A DNA stretch of 41,259 nucleotides from Oscillospiraceae bacterium (GCA_031269355.1 JAISZG010000045.1:1-41259); one strand, 5' to 3'. Positions 9,011 through 20,622 are shown, counted from the first letter of the stretch. Notes: generated by a model from the sequence alone, not told the origin. Program-made: numbers and translations.

Positions 9011-11080
9011 TTACTGCGCGCCTATCATCTTTGACGCAATCCCCTTGGGCACTTCCTCATAATGAGAAAATTGCATAGAAAATGTTCCTCTGCCCTGAGT
9101 GCGCGATCTTAAATCCGTAGCGTATCCGAACATCTCGGATAACGGCACCGCGCAATCGATGATCTGTGTCGCGCCGCGCGCTTCCAGCCGCTCGATTCGA
9201 CCGCGCCTCGCGCTGATATCTCCCATGACGTCGCCCATATAATCTTCCGGAACAACCACCTCGACGCGCATCATAGGCTCAAGCAGCACCGATTGCGCAT
9301 GCCTCAGCGCTTCTTTAAACGCCATTGATCCCGCAATCTTAAACGCCAGCTCAGAAGAATCCACGTCATGATATGACCCGTCATATACGGTCGCCTGGAA
9401 GTCGACTACCTCATAGCCGCCCAATATGCCGCTCATAGAAGCTTCACGTATGCCGGCGTCGATCGGAGCGATGAACTCGCGAGGAATCACACCGCCGACA
9501 ATTTTGTTTTCAAATTTATATCCTTCGCCGGGTTCGCGGGGCGAAATCTCAATCCAGCAGTGTCCAAACTGACCATGCCCGCCAGTTTGCCGTACATAGC
9601 GGCCTTCGGCCTTCGCTGCCTTTCGGATTGTCTCCCTGTACGCAACCTGCGGACGACCGACTTTCGCTTCCACCTTGAACTCGCGCAGCAGCCGATCCAC
9701 GATAATTTCCAGATGCAGCTCGCCCATCCCGGCTATCAATGTTTGCCCGGTCTCCGCGTCCGTATATGTGCGGAACGTCGGATCTTCCTCGCTCAGCCGC
9801 ATCAAAGCGATAGCCATTCTATCCTGGCCGGCCTTCGTTTTAGGTTCGATAGCCACCCGTATAACGGGATCTGGAAACTCCATGGATTCCAGCACGATCG
9901 GTTTGTTTTCAAAACATAATGTATCGCCGGTGGTCGTATCTTTTAATCCGACCGCCGCCGCTATTTCTCCCGCATACACCGTCTCAACTTCCTCGCGATG
10001 GTTGGCGTGCATACGCAGTATGCGACCGATACGCTCACGCTTTCCTTTCGTGGAGTTGTATGTGTACGAGTTTACGTCTAATTTTCCTGAATATACGCGG
10101 AAGAACGCGAGCTTGCCCACAAACGGATCCGCCATTATCTTAAACGCCAGAGCGGAAAAAGGTTCGTCGTCGCCGGAGTGACGTTCCTCGTTTTCACCGG
10201 TTTTTGGGTGCTTGCCCGATATCGGAGGGATATCAAGAGGCGACGGCAGATAATCCACCACGGCGTCAAGCAGCGGCTGCACGCCCTTATTTCGATAAGA
10301 CGTGCCGCATACCACGGGCGTTATCTCAACCGCGATCGTTCCTTTTCGCAGCGCCTTTTTCAGCGTATCCTCCGAGATTTCTCCGCCATCCAGATAAGTT
10401 TCCATCAGTTGATCGTCGAAATCCGCAGCGGCTTCTATAAGTTCCTGGCGCGCCTGTTCCGCGCGCTTTGCATATTCCGTAGGTATATCTTCCTCTGATA
10501 TTTCGCTTCCGTCGTCCGTGTAATAACGAATAGCGCGCATGCGCACCAAATCGATTAGCCCGGCGAATTCGCCTTCCGCGCCGATAGGCAGTTGGATCGG
10601 CACCACGCGCGCCTCAAGCCTGTCGCGCATCATTGCGACGGCGCGTTCGAAATCCGCTCCCGTGATGTCCATCTTATTGATGTACGCCACGCGCGGTACG
10701 CGGTATTTATTCGCCTGCCGCCACACGGTTTCCGATTGTGGCTCGACGCCGCCCTTCGCGCAGAACACGGCCACCGCGCCGTCAAGCACGCGCAGCGAGC
10801 GCTCCACTTCAACGGTGAAATCTACATGGCCGGGGGTGTCTATTATGTTGATGCGATGGTTTTTCCATTCGCATGTCGTCGCGGCGGACGTAATAGTTAT
10901 GCCGCGCTCACGTTCCTGCTCCATCCAATCCAGCGTGGCATTGCCTTCATGAACTTCGCCAACCCTATGAACACGCCCGGTATAATACAGTATGCGCTCG
11001 GACGTGGTCGTCTTGCCCGCGTCGATATGCGCCATAATCCCGATGTTTCTTACCATTTCCAGTGGGTGACTTCTTGACAT
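9011..11080 (-). CDS. fusA: Elongation factor G
   Basis: The 689-residue translational GTPase moves tRNA and mRNA on the ribosome. The G-domain motifs are [10 protein letters not shown] (residues 18-27), DTPGHVDF and NKMD, followed by the EF-G domains; family-like stretches include [20 protein letters not shown] and [19 protein letters not shown]. Length is standard. I chose ATG 11080, 9 nt after AAGGA; a GTG at 11086 in frame is too close to that site. It is the last gene of the rpoB-rpoC-L7Ae-rpsL-rpsG-fusA group but is separated from rpsG by 269 nt with a hairpin, so it may be partly independently transcribed. No tuf follows; the next gene is the convergent pepF. Confidence 0.97.
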   Translation of the reverse strand: MSRSHPLEMVRNIGIMAHIDAGKTTTSERILYYTGRVHRVGEVHEGNATLDWMEQERERGITITSAATTCEWKNHRINIIDTPGHVDFTVEVERSLRVLDGAVAVFCAKGGVEPQSETVWRQANKYRVPRVAYINKMDITGADFERAVAMMRDRLEARVVPIQLPIGAEGEFAGLIDLVRMRAIRYYTDDGSEISEEDIPTEYAKRAEQARQELIEAAADFDDQLMETYLDGGEISEDTLKKALRKGTIAVEITPVVCGTSYRNKGVQPLLDAVVDYLPSPLDIPPISGKHPKTGENEERHSGDDEPFSALAFKIMADPFVGKLAFFRVYSGKLDVNSYTYNSTKGKRERIGRILRMHANHREEVETVYAGEIAAAVGLKDTTTGDTLCFENKPIVLESMEFPDPVIRVAIEPKTKAGQDRMAIALMRLSEEDPTFRTYTDAETGQTLIAGMGELHLEIIVDRLLREFKVEAKVGRPQVAYRETIRKAAKAEGRYVRQTGGHGQFGHCWIEISPREPGEGYKFENKIVGGVIPREFIAPIDAGIREASMSGILGGYEVVDFQATVYDGSYHDVDSSELAFKIAGSMAFKEALRHAQSVLLEPMMRVEVVVPEDYMGDVMGDISARRGRIERLEARGATQIIDCAVPLSEMFGYATDLRSRTQGRGTFSMQFSHYEEVPKGIASKMIGAQ

Positions 11081-11123
11081 ACACACTCATCCTTATGATA
11101 GCGATCTATCCAATCTTTCCCAA

Positions 11124-11153
11124 ATTATGCGCGGATGATTCCTGCGGAACCAA
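11124..11153 (-). promoter_or_regulatory. Weak candidate promoter for fusA
   Basis: On the minus strand TTGGTT (11148-11153) and CATAAT (11124-11129) are 18 bp apart, about 45 nt upstream of the fusA start. The match to the sigma-A consensus is moderate. A separate promoter would be consistent with the terminator-like hairpin between rpsG and fusA. Confidence 0.3.
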
Positions 11154-11238
11154 ATACCGCTTAATTATTTATCTTTTATTTGGGATATTGTTTATGTAGT
11201 TCATATTAAATGGATTGCAGCGCCTGAAAACAGCAGAA

Positions 11239-11262
11239 GCCCCCCTTCGGCAAGAGGGGGGC
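11239..11262 (-). terminator. Hairpin between rpsG and fusA
   Basis: An 8-bp perfect GC stem (11239-11246 and 11255-11262) with an 8-nt loop is followed on the minus strand by TTCTGCTGTTTT. It lies 88 nt after the rpsG stop. It could stop part of the transcripts from the rpoB promoter before fusA, acting as an intra-operon attenuator. Confidence 0.6.
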
Positions 11263-11349
11263 GGCGGCGCGGACCTATGAAGCCGCGCGCCGCGCTTTAC
11301 CGACTTAGAGCGGATTGCATATCTGCGGATGCATAATCAACTTGACTGC

Positions 11350-11820
11350 TTACCAGCGATAATGCGCGAACGCCTTGTTCGCCTCCGCCATGCGGTGCAT
11401 TTCTTCCTTGCGCTTCACCGCGTTGCCAGCGTTGTTGGCGGCGTCTAATAGTTCGCCCGCCAAACGCTCCGCCATTGTGCGTTCGCCGCGCTTACGCGAG
11501 AAATCCACCAACCAGCGCAGCGCCAGCGTCTGCCGGCGTTCGGGTCGTATTTCCAGCGGCACCTGATAGGTCGCGCCGCCTACGCGCCGTGCCTTTACCT
11601 CAAGCGATGGCAGGATATTGTTTATTGCATCCTGGAACACGTCGAGAGGTTCCTTTTTGGTTTTGTCCCGTATCATATCGAATGCGTCGTAGGTTACGCG
11701 CTGCGCGACGCCGCGCTTGCCCTTGAGCATAATCTGGTTAATTAATTTTGTGACGACCGTTGTTTCATATACAGGATCGGCCAGCACTTCCCGCTTGGGT
11801 ATGAATCCGCGACGAGGCAT
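11350..11820 (-). CDS. rpsG: 30S ribosomal protein S7
   Basis: The 156-residue protein begins [18 protein letters not shown] and carries the S7 stretches [36 protein letters not shown] and [18 protein letters not shown]. It nucleates assembly of the 30S head. Length is normal for bacterial S7. It follows rpsL with 12 nt between, typical of the str operon, and precedes a hairpin and fusA. Confidence 0.98.
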   Translation of the reverse strand: MPRRGFIPKREVLADPVYETTVVTKLINQIMLKGKRGVAQRVTYDAFDMIRDKTKKEPLDVFQDAINNILPSLEVKARRVGGATYQVPLEIRPERRQTLALRWLVDFSRKRGERTMAERLAGELLDAANNAGNAVKRKEEMHRMAEANKAFAHYRW

Positions 11821-11832
11821 GGTGAATCCTCC

Positions 11833-12207
11833 TTACTTCTTGGGGCGCTTTGCGCCGTATAGAGAGCGCGCCTGGTTGCGTTTAGCGACGCCCGCCGCAT
11901 CAAGTGTGCCGCGGATTATATGATACCGCACGCCCGGCAGATCGCGCACGCGGCCTCCGCGAATCAGCACAACGGAGTGTTCCTGAAGGTTGTGCCCGAT
12001 TCCCGGTATGTAGCACGTGCCCTCGATCAGATTGGTAAGGCGTACGCGCGCGATTTTTCGCAGCGCGGAATTAGGCTTCTTGGGCGTTGTAGTCTTTACG
12101 GACAGACACACGCCCCGCTTCTGCGGGCACTTTTGCAGGATCGGAGCGGTCGACTTATTGACGACTTTCTCTCGTCCCTTGCGAATGAGCTGGTTGATCG
12201 TTGGCAT
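11833..12207 (-). CDS. rpsL: 30S ribosomal protein S12
   Basis: The 124-residue protein starts [15 protein letters not shown] at ATG 12207, preceded by AAGGAGG; a longer upstream reading frame to 12246 is not needed. Diagnostic stretches are [13 protein letters not shown] and [16 protein letters not shown]12 sits at the decoding centre. Lys43 of the PKKPNS loop is wild type, but residue 88 in [13 protein letters not shown] is Arg (codon CGC) where nearly all bacteria have Lys. In laboratory mutants that change (K87R in E. coli numbering, K88R in Mycobacterium) gives streptomycin resistance, so intrinsic resistance is plausible. The neighbouring Asp89 that is methylthiolated in other bacteria is present. 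Confidence 0.98.
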   Translation of the reverse strand: MPTINQLIRKGREKVVNKSTAPILQKCPQKRGVCLSVKTTTPKKPNSALRKIARVRLTNLIEGTCYIPGIGHNLQEHSVVLIRGGRVRDLPGVRYHIIRGTLDAAGVAKRNQARSLYGAKRPKK

Positions 12208-12297
12208 TAACGCTCCTCCTTGTTTTCCCGGACAAATCGCCGACAAGCCGCCTCTGCAACCCTGAGGCGCTTGATGCTCCCAATTCTCGTCCCTCTG

Positions 12298-12543
12298 TTA
12301 TTTTAGGATTCCCGCCGCCGCAGCCTTTACTTGAAGGCCGCATACGCGCCCAAGCTGAACCATGCTGTCGGTCTCAATTACAGGCACTCGCGCTTTCTCG
12401 CACGCTAAAACTACGCGCCGCGTTACAAAAGGATCGGCGTCGCGCGCGACATAAACCGTTGCAAGCGTTCCCTCGCCCAGCGCGCGAAGCACCTGTTTGG
12501 AGCCCGCCACACGCGCTTTCGATTGGATCAGCCGATCCATCAC
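12298..12543 (-). CDS. Ribosomal L7Ae-like K-turn-binding protein
   Basis: The 81-residue product resembles the YbxF/RplGB family found between rpoC and rpsL in Bacillota. These small L7Ae-fold proteins bind kink-turns in RNA. Family-like features are VAGSKQVLRALGEGTLATVY, the ARDADPFVTRRV segment and ETDSMVQLGRVCGL. GTG at 12543 is 9 nt after GGAGG; ATG at 12540 is the alternative. The position (rpoC, this gene, rpsL) is strong support for the identification despite its small size. Confidence 0.88.
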   Translation of the reverse strand: MMDRLIQSKARVAGSKQVLRALGEGTLATVYVARDADPFVTRRVVLACEKARVPVIETDSMVQLGRVCGLQVKAAAAGILK

Positions 12544-12648
12544 GACGCATCGCCTCCGTATTCCGCCGCATAAACACGCGACGCTACAGCAAACTCTGTT
12601 ATTTTAACATTCGCACTCGAATGTGTCAAGTGCATATCCGTTATCTTA

Positions 12649-15600
12649 TCAATACGCTTCCTGAATCTCTATATTCTTATAACGGCGCATGCCCGTTCCG
12701 GCGGGAATCAGCTTGCCTATAATCACGTTCTCCTTCAAACCCACCAACGGATCTACCTTTCCCTTTATGGCGGCCTCGGTAAGCACTCGCGTCGTTTCCT
12801 GGAACGACGCCGCCGAAAGGAAGCTTTCCGTAGCGAGTGTAGCTTTCGTGATGCCCAGCAGTACGCGCTTCGCCACGGCGGGTCGGCCGCCGTTCATTAT
12901 GGTGCGCTCGTTCTCATGCTCAAACTTGAATATATCAACTAATATACCGGGCAGCAGGCTCGTTTCGCCGGCGTCCTCGACGCGCACTTTGCGCAGCATC
13001 TGACGAACGATCACCTCGATATGCTTATCGGAAATATCGACGCCCTGCAATCTATATACCATCAGCACTTCGCGAAGCAGATATTCCTGCACGGCTTTTA
13101 CGCCCAGTATGCGCAGTAAATCGTGCGGGTTGATCGCGCCTTCGATCAGCTCGTCGCCCGCATCCACCCGATCGCCCTCGCGAACCTTCAGGCGGCTGCC
13201 GTAGTTGATAGGATACGATTTGCGCTCGTCGTCCTCGCCGGTGATTATTATCTCCTGCTTCTTTTTTGTCTCGCCCATCGACACAGTGCCGCTGATCTCG
13301 GCCAGAGTCGCGTCGCGCTTTGGTTTGCGCGCCTCGAACAATTCCTCGACGCGCGGCAGACCCTGCGTGATGTCGTCGTCCGACGCTACGCCGCCGGTAT
13401 GGAACGTGCGCATCGTAAGCTGCGTACCCGGTTCTCCAATGGATTGCGCTGCGATAACGCCCACCGCTTCGCCTACGTCCACGTCGAATCCGGTGGCGAG
13501 GTTCGCGCCGTAACAGCGCGCGCATACGCCGGTTTCGTTGCGGCACGTAAGCACGGAACGAATGGAAACTTTAGTGATTCCAGCTTCCATAATGCGGCTC
13601 GTCGCCTGATGCTCGATTCTCTCGTTGAGCTTTACGATAATTTCGCCGGTTCGCGGGTCGACGATATCCTCTGCGGCAAAGCGACCCATCAGCCGCTCTT
13701 CCAAACCCTCTATCTTTTCAGAGCCGTTCATTATATCTGATATTACAATGCCGCGCACGCGTTCTCCGCGAGTTTCGAAACAGTCGATTTCGCGCACTAT
13801 CATTTCCTGGGAAACCTCTACCAAACGGCGCGTCAGGTATCCGGAGTCTGCGGTACGCAGAGCGGTATCCGCCAGCGACTTGCGCGAACCGTGCGAGGAG
13901 ATAAAGAACTCAAGAACGGTTAACCCTTCGCGGAAATTCGCGCGTATGGGAAGCTCGATAATCCGTCCGGACGGCGAGGCAATCAATCCGCGCATACCGG
14001 CGAGCTGGCTGACCTGGTTTATAGAGCCGCGCGCGCCTGAATTTGTCATCATGCGGATGGGGTTCAGATCGTCCAGCACATCCATGAGGCGCGCCTTCAG
14101 CGCGGCGTTCGTGCTCTGCCACACGTCTACAACGGAGCGATAACGAGCTTCGTCGTTCATCAAGCCCTCGCGGAACAGCTTGTCGATTTTTGTAATTTTC
14201 GCGTCGGCTTCCTTGAGCATATTCTTTTTTTCCGGCGGAATCACAATGTCGGATACGGAGAATGTGATCGCGCCGCGAGTGGAGTATGTAAATCCAAGCT
14301 TCTTTATATCGTCCAGCACCTGCGCGGTGCGGGTTACGCCATATGCGCGATAGCACATATCGACGATTTTTTTGAGATCCTTCATACCGACCAGCGAGTC
14401 GATCTCCAACCGGAATTCTTCGTCGAGCGTACCGCGCGGCACAAAGCCCATACCCTGCGGAATGGCGTCGTTAAACAGCAGACGCCCAAGCGTAGTATCT
14501 ATCACGCGGGTATGCTTTTCGCCTTCAAACTCGCGCTCGATGCGAACCTTTATCATCGCCTGCAGCGATAGGTCGCCGCATAGGTAGGCCATCATGGCCT
14601 CGTCTTGCGAGCAGAATATCTTGCCCTCGCCCTTAGCGCCTTTATGCACTATCGTAAGGTAATAGCAGCCTATTACCATATCGTGCGTGGGCGATACTAC
14701 CGGCTTACCGTCCTGAGGTTTTAGTATGTTGTTCGCCGCGAGCATCAGGAAGCGCGCTTCCGCCTGCGCTTCCATGGAAAGCGGTACGTGTACGGCCATC
14801 TGGTCGCCGTCGAAATCCGCGTTGTAGGCAGTGCAAACAAGCGGATGCAGTTTTAGAGCCTTGCCTTCCACCAGCACAGGTTCGAACGCCTGTATGCCAA
14901 GTCGATGCAGCGTGGGCGCGCGGTTGAGCAGTACGGGATGCTCCCGGATTACATCCTCAAGAATATCCCATACTTCCGGTTTTACGCGTTCAACCATTCG
15001 CTTCGCGCTTTTAACGTTGTGGGCGAAACCGCCCGCGACAAGCTTCTCCATAACGAACGGCTTGAACAGCTCAATCGCCATTTCCTTGGGCAGGCCGCAT
15101 TGATACAGCTTAAGCTCCGGGCCTACTACAATAACCGATCGCCCGGAATAATCCACGCGCTTGCCAAGCAAATTCTGGCGGAACCGCCCCTGCTTGCCGC
15201 GCAGCAAATCCGATAAACTTTTGAGCGGACGGTTTCCAGGCCCTGTAACCGCGCGTCCGCGGCGACCGTTGTCGATCAGCGCGTCGACCGCTTCTTGCAG
15301 CATGCGCTTTTCGTTGCGCACAATTATATCCGGCGCGCCTAGTTCCAGCAGGCGCTTGAGCCGGTTGTTTCTATTAATAACGCGGCGGTACAAGTCGTTC
15401 AGATCGCTTGTGGCGAAGCGTCCGCCGTCTAGCTGAACCATAGGGCGCAGTTCCGGCGGGATAACGGGAACGACATCCAATATCATCCACTCGGGCTTGT
15501 TTCCACTCGAGCGGAAAGCTTCGACTACCTCAAGCCGCTTGACGGCGCGCGCGCGCTTTTGACCCTCTGTTTCGCGGCCCTTCTCCTTTTGTTTTAGCGT

Positions 15601-16191
15601 TTCTATCTCCTCGCGAAGATGAATCGCCAGCGCGTCCAGATCGAGCGCCTGCAGCATTTCCTTAACCGCTTCGGCGCCCATGCCGGCGTGGAAACGATTC
15701 CCGTATTTGTTTAGGCATTCGCGATAGCGCTGATCGCCCATCAGCTCGTGCTTTTTCAGTTCCGTATCTCCCGGATCAAGCACTATGAACGACGCGAAGT
15801 ACAGCACCTTCTCAAGCGAACGCGGCGAAACGTCCAGCAGCATACCCATGCGGCTGGGTATCCCTTTGAAATACCAGATATGAGATACCGGCGCCGCCAG
15901 CTTGATATGTCCCATGCGCTCGCGGCGAACCTTCTGCCGCGTAACCTCGACGCCGCACTTGTCGCAGATAACGCCTTTATAGCGGACGCGCTTATATTTG
16001 CCGCAGTTGCACTCCCAGTCCTTCTGCGGTCCAAATATGCGCTCGCAAAATAAACCGTCGCGCTCCGGTTTTAGCGTGCGGTAGTTGATTGTTTCGGGTT
16101 TGGCGACCTCGCCGTGCGACCATTCGAGTATCTTCTCTGGCGAAGCCATACCTATCTGGATTGAATCCAGGTTCGTAAGTTCAAACAACAA
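12649..16191 (-). CDS. rpoC: RNA polymerase subunit beta prime
   Basis: The roughly 1180-residue beta-prime subunit has the N-terminal zinc finger [20 protein letters not shown], the active-site NADFDGDQM (residues 457-465) that binds catalytic magnesium, the bridge-helix/trigger region with [20 protein letters not shown], and the second zinc site [14 protein letters not shown] place the start at TTG 16191 (or TTG 16188), because AAGGGGG lies 6-9 nt upstream and the resulting N-terminus [20 protein letters not shown] fits known RpoC starts. An in-frame TTG at 16227 has no ribosome binding site. It follows rpoB after 56 nt in the same operon. Confidence 0.97.
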   Translation of the reverse strand: MLFELTNLDSIQIGMASPEKILEWSHGEVAKPETINYRTLKPERDGLFCERIFGPQKDWECNCGKYKRVRYKGVICDKCGVEVTRQKVRRERMGHIKLAAPVSHIWYFKGIPSRMGMLLDVSPRSLEKVLYFASFIVLDPGDTELKKHELMGDQRYRECLNKYGNRFHAGMGAEAVKEMLQALDLDALAIHLREEIETLKQKEKGRETEGQKRARAVKRLEVVEAFRSSGNKPEWMILDVVPVIPPELRPMVQLDGGRFATSDLNDLYRRVINRNNRLKRLLELGAPDIIVRNEKRMLQEAVDALIDNGRRGRAVTGPGNRPLKSLSDLLRGKQGRFRQNLLGKRVDYSGRSVIVVGPELKLYQCGLPKEMAIELFKPFVMEKLVAGGFAHNVKSAKRMVERVKPEVWDILEDVIREHPVLLNRAPTLHRLGIQAFEPVLVEGKALKLHPLVCTAYNADFDGDQMAVHVPLSMEAQAEARFLMLAANNILKPQDGKPVVSPTHDMVIGCYYLTIVHKGAKGEGKIFCSQDEAMMAYLCGDLSLQAMIKVRIEREFEGEKHTRVIDTTLGRLLFNDAIPQGMGFVPRGTLDEEFRLEIDSLVGMKDLKKIVDMCYRAYGVTRTAQVLDDIKKLGFTYSTRGAITFSVSDIVIPPEKKNMLKEADAKITKIDKLFREGLMNDEARYRSVVDVWQSTNAALKARLMDVLDDLNPIRMMTNSGARGSINQVSQLAGMRGLIASPSGRIIELPIRANFREGLTVLEFFISSHGSRKSLADTALRTADSGYLTRRLVEVSQEMIVREIDCFETRGERVRGIVISDIMNGSEKIEGLEERLMGRFAAEDIVDPRTGEIIVKLNERIEHQATSRIMEAGITKVSIRSVLTCRNETGVCARCYGANLATGFDVDVGEAVGVIAAQSIGEPGTQLTMRTFHTGGVASDDDITQGLPRVEELFEARKPKRDATLAEISGTVSMGETKKKQEIIITGEDDERKSYPINYGSRLKVREGDRVDAGDELIEGAINPHDLLRILGVKAVQEYLLREVLMVYRLQGVDISDKHIEVIVRQMLRKVRVEDAGETSLLPGILVDIFKFEHENERTIMNGGRPAVAKRVLLGITKATLATESFLSAASFQETTRVLTEAAIKGKVDPLVGLKENVIIGKLIPAGTGMRRYKNIEIQEAY

Positions 16192-16247
16192 TGACTGCCC
16201 CCTTACGCGATCGGACGCTGAGTTCAAGCTTAAGGCGTTTTGGTTTA

Positions 16248-19200
16248 TTACTCATCGGCGATGTCGGCGTCCGGTTCAACGCTCTCGTCAATCTCGTCGT
16301 CCTCCAGCCCAAGATCGACCAGATCGCCCATCGTTTCGTCGAAATTATATAGATCGCCAAGGTCGAGATCGTCGGAATCCGCGTCTTCGCCCACATCGGA
16401 TACTATTTCTTCGTTGAACTCTTCAATGCTGGCAAGTCCGCCGTCGAGCGGTTCGTTATCGTCGTCGTCCGTTTCCCGTATCTCAATCACCTGCTTATCC
16501 TCGCTGAGCACCTTTATATCAAGCGCAAGCGATTGCAGCTCCTTTATAAGAACCTTGAACGATTCGGGAACTCCGGGATCGGGGATGTTCTTTCCCTTGA
16601 CGATCGCTTCATATGCCTTGACGCGCCCTACAACGTCGTCGGATTTTACGGTGAGTATTTCCTGCAGCGTGTTCGCCGCGCCGTATGCTTCAAGCGCCCA
16701 CACTTCCATCTCGCCAAAACGCTGTCCGCCAAATTGCGCTTTGCCTCCAAGCGGCTGCTGAGTAACCAGCGAGTACGGTCCCGTCGAGCGCGCGTGAATT
16801 TTATCGTCCACGAGGTGCGAAAGTTTCATTATATACATATAACCGACGGTGACCTCGTTCTCGAAGGCTTCGCCCGTGCGCCCGTCGAACAGCACCGTTT
16901 TGCCGTTTTGCTTGATGCCGGCCTGGCGGAGCGCGTCGTCAATATCTTCTTTGCTGGCGCCGTCGAACACTGTAGTAGCCACGTGCCATCCAAGCACCTT
17001 CGCGGCCATGCCAAGGTGAACCTCCAGCACCTGTCCGATATTCATTCGGGAAGGTACGCCAAGAGGGTTTAGAACTATTTCAAGGGGAGTGCCGTCCGGC
17101 AGGAACGGCATATCTTCCTCGCGCATAATACGCGATATAACGCCTTTGTTGCCGTGACGCCCCGCCATTTTATCGCCTACTGATATTTTGCGCTTCTGCG
17201 CGATAAACACGCGAACCATCTTATTGACGCCAGGCGATAATTCGTCCTTGTTCTCGCGGGTGAACGTTTTTACGTCGACTATTATTCCATATTCGCCATG
17301 CGGCACCCTAAGCGACGTATCGCGCACCTCGCGCGCTTTTTCGCCGAATATCGCGCGGAGCAGCCGTTCCTCGGCGGTAAGTTCCGTTTCGCCCTTGGGC
17401 GTTACTTTGCCTACTAGGATATCGCCCGCGTGCACTTCGGCGCCTATGCGTATCACGCCGGTTTCATCCAAATCGCGCAGCGCGTCCTCGCCGACGTTTG
17501 GTATATCGCGCGTGATTTCCTCGGGGCCAAGTTTCGTATCGCGCGCCTCGGTTTCATATTCTTCTATATGAATAGATGTGAATATGTCCTCCTTCACCAG
17601 CTTTTCGCTGATGAGGATTGCGTCCTCGTAGTTATAGCCTTCCCATGTCATGAAACCCATCAATATATTTCGCCCAAGGCCGATCTCGCCTTTTTCGGTC
17701 GACGGGCCGTCTGCGATAATCTGACCCTTTTCGACGCGTTCGCCGGCCGATATAATGGGGCGCTGATTGATGCATGTGCCTTGGTTGGAGCGCGCGAACT
17801 TGCGCAGCCTATATTGATGAAGAGAGCGGTCGTCGGCGCGAATTTGAATTTCATCCGCCGCGACTTTCTCTACGATGCCTTCCTCGCGGGCTATTGCGAC
17901 GACTCCGGAGTCGCGCGCGGTTTTATATTCCATACCGGTTCCGATTATCGGCGCTTCGGGTACGAGCAGCGGCACCGCCTGGCGCTGCATGTTCGAACCC
18001 ATCAGCGCGCGGATAGCGTCGTCGTTTTCAAGGAACGGGATCATCGCCGTAGCGACGGACACGACCTGCTTGGGGCTGACGTCGATGAAGTTAACCTGCT
18101 CTCGCGGCACTTCTGTTATTTCGGCCTTTATACGCACCGCCACGCGCGGATTAACGAAGTGACCTACTTCGTCGAGCGGTTCGTTCGCCTGCGCGATTAC
18201 GTATTTATCCTCCTCGTCGGCGGTTAGGTATACTATTTCCTCGGTAACCGCGTGGGTCGCCGAATCGATCTTGCGGTATGGCGCCTCTATGAATCCATAT
18301 TCGTTGATACGCGCGTATGTCGCCAGCGAGCCGATCAAACCTATGTTCGGGCCTTCAGGAGTTTCGACGGGGCAGATTCGCGAATAATGCGAATAGTGCA
18401 CGTCTCGAACTTCGAAGGACGCGCGCTCGCGGTTAAGCCCGCCGGGGCCTAACGCGGACAGGCGCCGCTTGTGGGTGAGGTCGGCGAGAGGGTTCGGTTG
18501 ATCCATAAACTGCGAAAGCTGCGAGGATCCAAAGAACTCCTTAATAGCGGCCGACACAGGGCGGATGTTGATTAATTCCTGCGGACGAACGTCGTTCGCG
18601 TCTTGAATCGCCATGCGCTCCTTAACCACCCGCTCCAGGCGCGATAGGCCTATGCGGATTTGATTTTGCAGCAGTTCGCCCACTGAACGAACGCGGCGGT
18701 TGCCAAGGTGATCGATATCGTCCGTATGACCTACGCCATAAGAAAGCCCCATTAGATAGCTGACCGACGCGATTATATCGTCGACCATAATATGCTTTGG
18801 CACCAACTGAGACGCGTTCTCGCGAACCAGCTGGCGGTATAGATCGTATTCCGCCGGATCTTCCGGCGCGTGTTTCATCAGTTCCCGAAGTGTCGGCAGG
18901 TGCACTTTTTCGTTGATTCCGCATTCGGCGGGATCAAACGGCAGCCACTTTGAAGCGTCGACAAAATTATTGCTGACGATTTTCAATTCGTGTCCGTCCA
19001 CCATTACGCGCGCGCTTTGAATTCCCGCGTCCTCAATTGCCTGCGCTATGTCCGGATATATGCGATCGCCTTCCGATGCGAGAACCTGTCCCGTCTCTGG
19101 GTGAACGATCGTTTCAGCGGATATAAGGCCGGCGGCGCGTCCGGCAAGCGAAAGCTTCTTATTAAATTTATGCCGCCCAACCCGCATAAGGTCGTATCGC

Positions 19201-19991
19201 TTGGGATCGAAGAACAGCGAGCTTAGCAGACTGCGAGCGCTGTCCACGGTAGGCGGTTCGCCCGGACGCAGGCGGCGGTAGATTTCCAGCAGTCCGTCCT
19301 CTTCCGTTTTGGAATCGTCATCGCGCGCGATCGTCGCCGCAAGGCGATCATCTTCGCCCAGCATGCGGGTGATCTCGGCGTCCGTGCCGTATCCAAGCGC
19401 GCGCAGTATTATCGTGATGGGCAGCTTGCGCGCGCGATCGACGCGCACCCACATCACGTCGTTGGAATCGGTTTCGTATTCCAGCCATGCGCCGCGATTT
19501 GGTATCAGAGTAGCGGAGAAAAGAAGTTTACCCGCCTTGTCGCGAGCGGCGTTGTAATACGCGCCAGGAGAGCGAACTAGCTGACTTATAACGACGCGCT
19601 CCGCGCCGTTGATTATGAACGTACCATTCTCTGTCATGAGCGGGAAATCGCCCATAAAGACGTCCGATTCCTTAATTTCGCCGGTTTCCTTATTCTTCAG
19701 CCGCACGAACACTTTAAGCGGCGCAGCGTAAGTCAAGTCGCGTTCTTTGCATTTTTCCACGGAATACTTGGGCTTCTCATCGAGCGAATAATCTACAAAC
19801 TCAAGCACCAGGTTCTCGCTGTAATCGGTGATGGGCGACACGTCGTTGAGCGCCTCGCGCAGGTCTTCACTTAGAAAACGCTGATACGAGTTTTTCTGCA
19901 CCTCAATGAGGTTAGGCATATCAAGAACCTCTTCGATACGCGAAAAACTCATTCGCTTGCGCAGTTTCCCCATTTCCACCGCATGAACCAT
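16248..19991 (-). CDS. rpoB: RNA polymerase subunit beta
   Basis: The 1247-residue beta subunit starts best at ATG 19991 ([20 protein letters not shown]), which matches clostridial RpoB starts and has a G-rich site upstream; the frame extends to 20057 without support. The rifampicin region around residue 490 reads [20 protein letters not shown] then [10 protein letters not shown], with the common Asp, His, Arg and Ser resistance positions all in their sensitive form; Pro replaces the usual Asn/Thr two residues after the Asp. The last 75 residues are strongly acidic (for example [11 protein letters not shown] and [16 protein letters not shown]), longer than in most relatives as I recall. It is the first gene of the operon; rplJ and rplL are absent upstream. 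Confidence 0.97.
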   Translation of the reverse strand: MVHAVEMGKLRKRMSFSRIEEVLDMPNLIEVQKNSYQRFLSEDLREALNDVSPITDYSENLVLEFVDYSLDEKPKYSVEKCKERDLTYAAPLKVFVRLKNKETGEIKESDVFMGDFPLMTENGTFIINGAERVVISQLVRSPGAYYNAARDKAGKLLFSATLIPNRGAWLEYETDSNDVMWVRVDRARKLPITIILRALGYGTDAEITRMLGEDDRLAATIARDDDSKTEEDGLLEIYRRLRPGEPPTVDSARSLLSSLFFDPKRYDLMRVGRHKFNKKLSLAGRAAGLISAETIVHPETGQVLASEGDRIYPDIAQAIEDAGIQSARVMVDGHELKIVSNNFVDASKWLPFDPAECGINEKVHLPTLRELMKHAPEDPAEYDLYRQLVRENASQLVPKHIMVDDIIASVSYLMGLSYGVGHTDDIDHLGNRRVRSVGELLQNQIRIGLSRLERVVKERMAIQDANDVRPQELINIRPVSAAIKEFFGSSQLSQFMDQPNPLADLTHKRRLSALGPGGLNRERASFEVRDVHYSHYSRICPVETPEGPNIGLIGSLATYARINEYGFIEAPYRKIDSATHAVTEEIVYLTADEEDKYVIAQANEPLDEVGHFVNPRVAVRIKAEITEVPREQVNFIDVSPKQVVSVATAMIPFLENDDAIRALMGSNMQRQAVPLLVPEAPIIGTGMEYKTARDSGVVAIAREEGIVEKVAADEIQIRADDRSLHQYRLRKFARSNQGTCINQRPIISAGERVEKGQIIADGPSTEKGEIGLGRNILMGFMTWEGYNYEDAILISEKLVKEDIFTSIHIEEYETEARDTKLGPEEITRDIPNVGEDALRDLDETGVIRIGAEVHAGDILVGKVTPKGETELTAEERLLRAIFGEKAREVRDTSLRVPHGEYGIIVDVKTFTRENKDELSPGVNKMVRVFIAQKRKISVGDKMAGRHGNKGVISRIMREEDMPFLPDGTPLEIVLNPLGVPSRMNIGQVLEVHLGMAAKVLGWHVATTVFDGASKEDIDDALRQAGIKQNGKTVLFDGRTGEAFENEVTVGYMYIMKLSHLVDDKIHARSTGPYSLVTQQPLGGKAQFGGQRFGEMEVWALEAYGAANTLQEILTVKSDDVVGRVKAYEAIVKGKNIPDPGVPESFKVLIKELQSLALDIKVLSEDKQVIEIRETDDDDNEPLDGGLASIEEFNEEIVSDVGEDADSDDLDLGDLYNFDETMGDLVDLGLEDDEIDESVEPDADIADE

Positions 19992-20055
19992 ATCGGAATA
20001 ATCCCCCCAATCCACTCGATCGACCGTCGGCAAAAAGAGCATCGCCCTGCCAAAC

Positions 20056-20163
20056 ATTTCCGCAGCGCTTTCGTGCGAAAAGCTTCATTCCCCCATTGCA
20101 CATGCACACGATTCGTTGTAGAATAATGTCGTAAACGGGCGATTTCCGCACGCTTTCGCGCGA
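20056..20163 (-). repeat. Repeated hairpin-like block in the rpoB leader
   Basis: Two near-identical blocks of about 21 bp lie about 86 bp apart in the untranslated leader: 20056-20077 and 20142-20163, both ATTTCCGCA-CGCTTTCG-GCG on the plus strand with one inserted base and one substitution. Each contains a short inverted repeat around TTTCG/CGAA. They sit between the promoter and the start codon, so they could form paired RNA hairpins. Confidence 0.5.
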
Positions 20164-20190
20164 AGCGCGGTCATACGGATGCAAGTCTAA

Positions 20191-20219
20191 ATTATAACAA
20201 ACAAAACGAGAATTGTCAA
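20191..20219 (-). promoter_or_regulatory. Consensus sigma-A promoter of the rpoB operon
   Basis: On the minus strand a perfect TTGACA (20214-20219) and a perfect TATAAT (20191-20196) are separated by exactly 17 bp. It lies 200 bp upstream of the rpoB start, giving a leader of about 190 nt. A fully consensus promoter suits the very high expression expected of this operon. Confidence 0.9.
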
Positions 20220-20283
20220 GCGGCTGTTGCCGGGGCAAAATCATTTATTCTTATATAGAAACATATATAACATAAACTCATCA

Positions 20284-20404
20284 TCAAAAAGAGCGGGCAT
20301 CTGAATATTGTGGCAGCTCAGACTTGGTGTTTTTAACTTTATCATGAATCCCATAGCAATATTGCCAAATATATCTCCCTTTGAGGTAACTGATTTCGCC
20401 CTGC
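20284..20404 (-). pseudogene. Possible C-terminal coding remnant
   Basis: The minus strand reads open for about 39 codons and ends with TGA at 20284-20286; part of it reads EISYLKGRYIWQYCYGIHDK. It has no start codon or ribosome binding site and abuts the MITE. I do not recognise it. It may be a chance reading frame. Confidence 0.2.
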
Positions 20405-20409
20405 GTATA

Positions 20410-20622
20410 GGGCGTGTTCGAAAAATCTCTCGGTCTTAATGCACTGTCTTTTTATCCATTTATACTAAAAGACGGGGGCTTTGCCTCCGACGCCCACGAA
20501 TTAAATGGAGCTGCGCCCCATACCCGCTGCGGCGACGTTGCGGAGCTGCGTCTCCCTTATGGCTACTTGCGCCTCATCAAAACCCAGCACATTCAGCCTC
20601 GAGATATTTTTCGAACACGCCC
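20410..20622. mobile_element. MITE copy B (213 bp, TA flanks)
   Basis: The element runs from GGGCGTGTTCGAAAAAT to ATTTTTCGAACACGCCC. The ends are perfect inverted repeats for 17 bp and imperfect for about 44 bp. Both ends are flanked by TA (20408-20409 and 20623-20624), as produced by Tc1/mariner/IS630-type transposition. There is no transposase gene, so it would need one in trans. Its middle carries a copy of the dispersed palindromic repeat (20471-20527). Its right end supplies the G of the TAG stop of ytvI. Confidence 0.85.
20471..20527 (+). repeat. Palindromic repeat copy c, nested in the MITE
   Basis: The stretch GGGGGCTTTGCCTCCGACGC, then GGAGCTGCGCCCCATACCCG, is the best-preserved intergenic member of the palindromic family. 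MITE copy A at the window start lacks this core, which suggests the repeat was gained or lost as a unit inside the MITE. Confidence 0.55.

Noticed and set aside
17430-18227. 265-codon open frame on the plus strand opposite rpoB
   Set aside because: It is antisense to a certain gene, has no family features and no ribosome binding site; long antisense frames are expected with this GC-rich codon use.
18495-18510. Pro in the RpoB rifampicin region (DQPNPLA) as a resistance marker
   Set aside because: The residue varies naturally (Asn or Thr in many bacteria), and all main resistance positions are of the sensitive type, so no resistance claim is justified.
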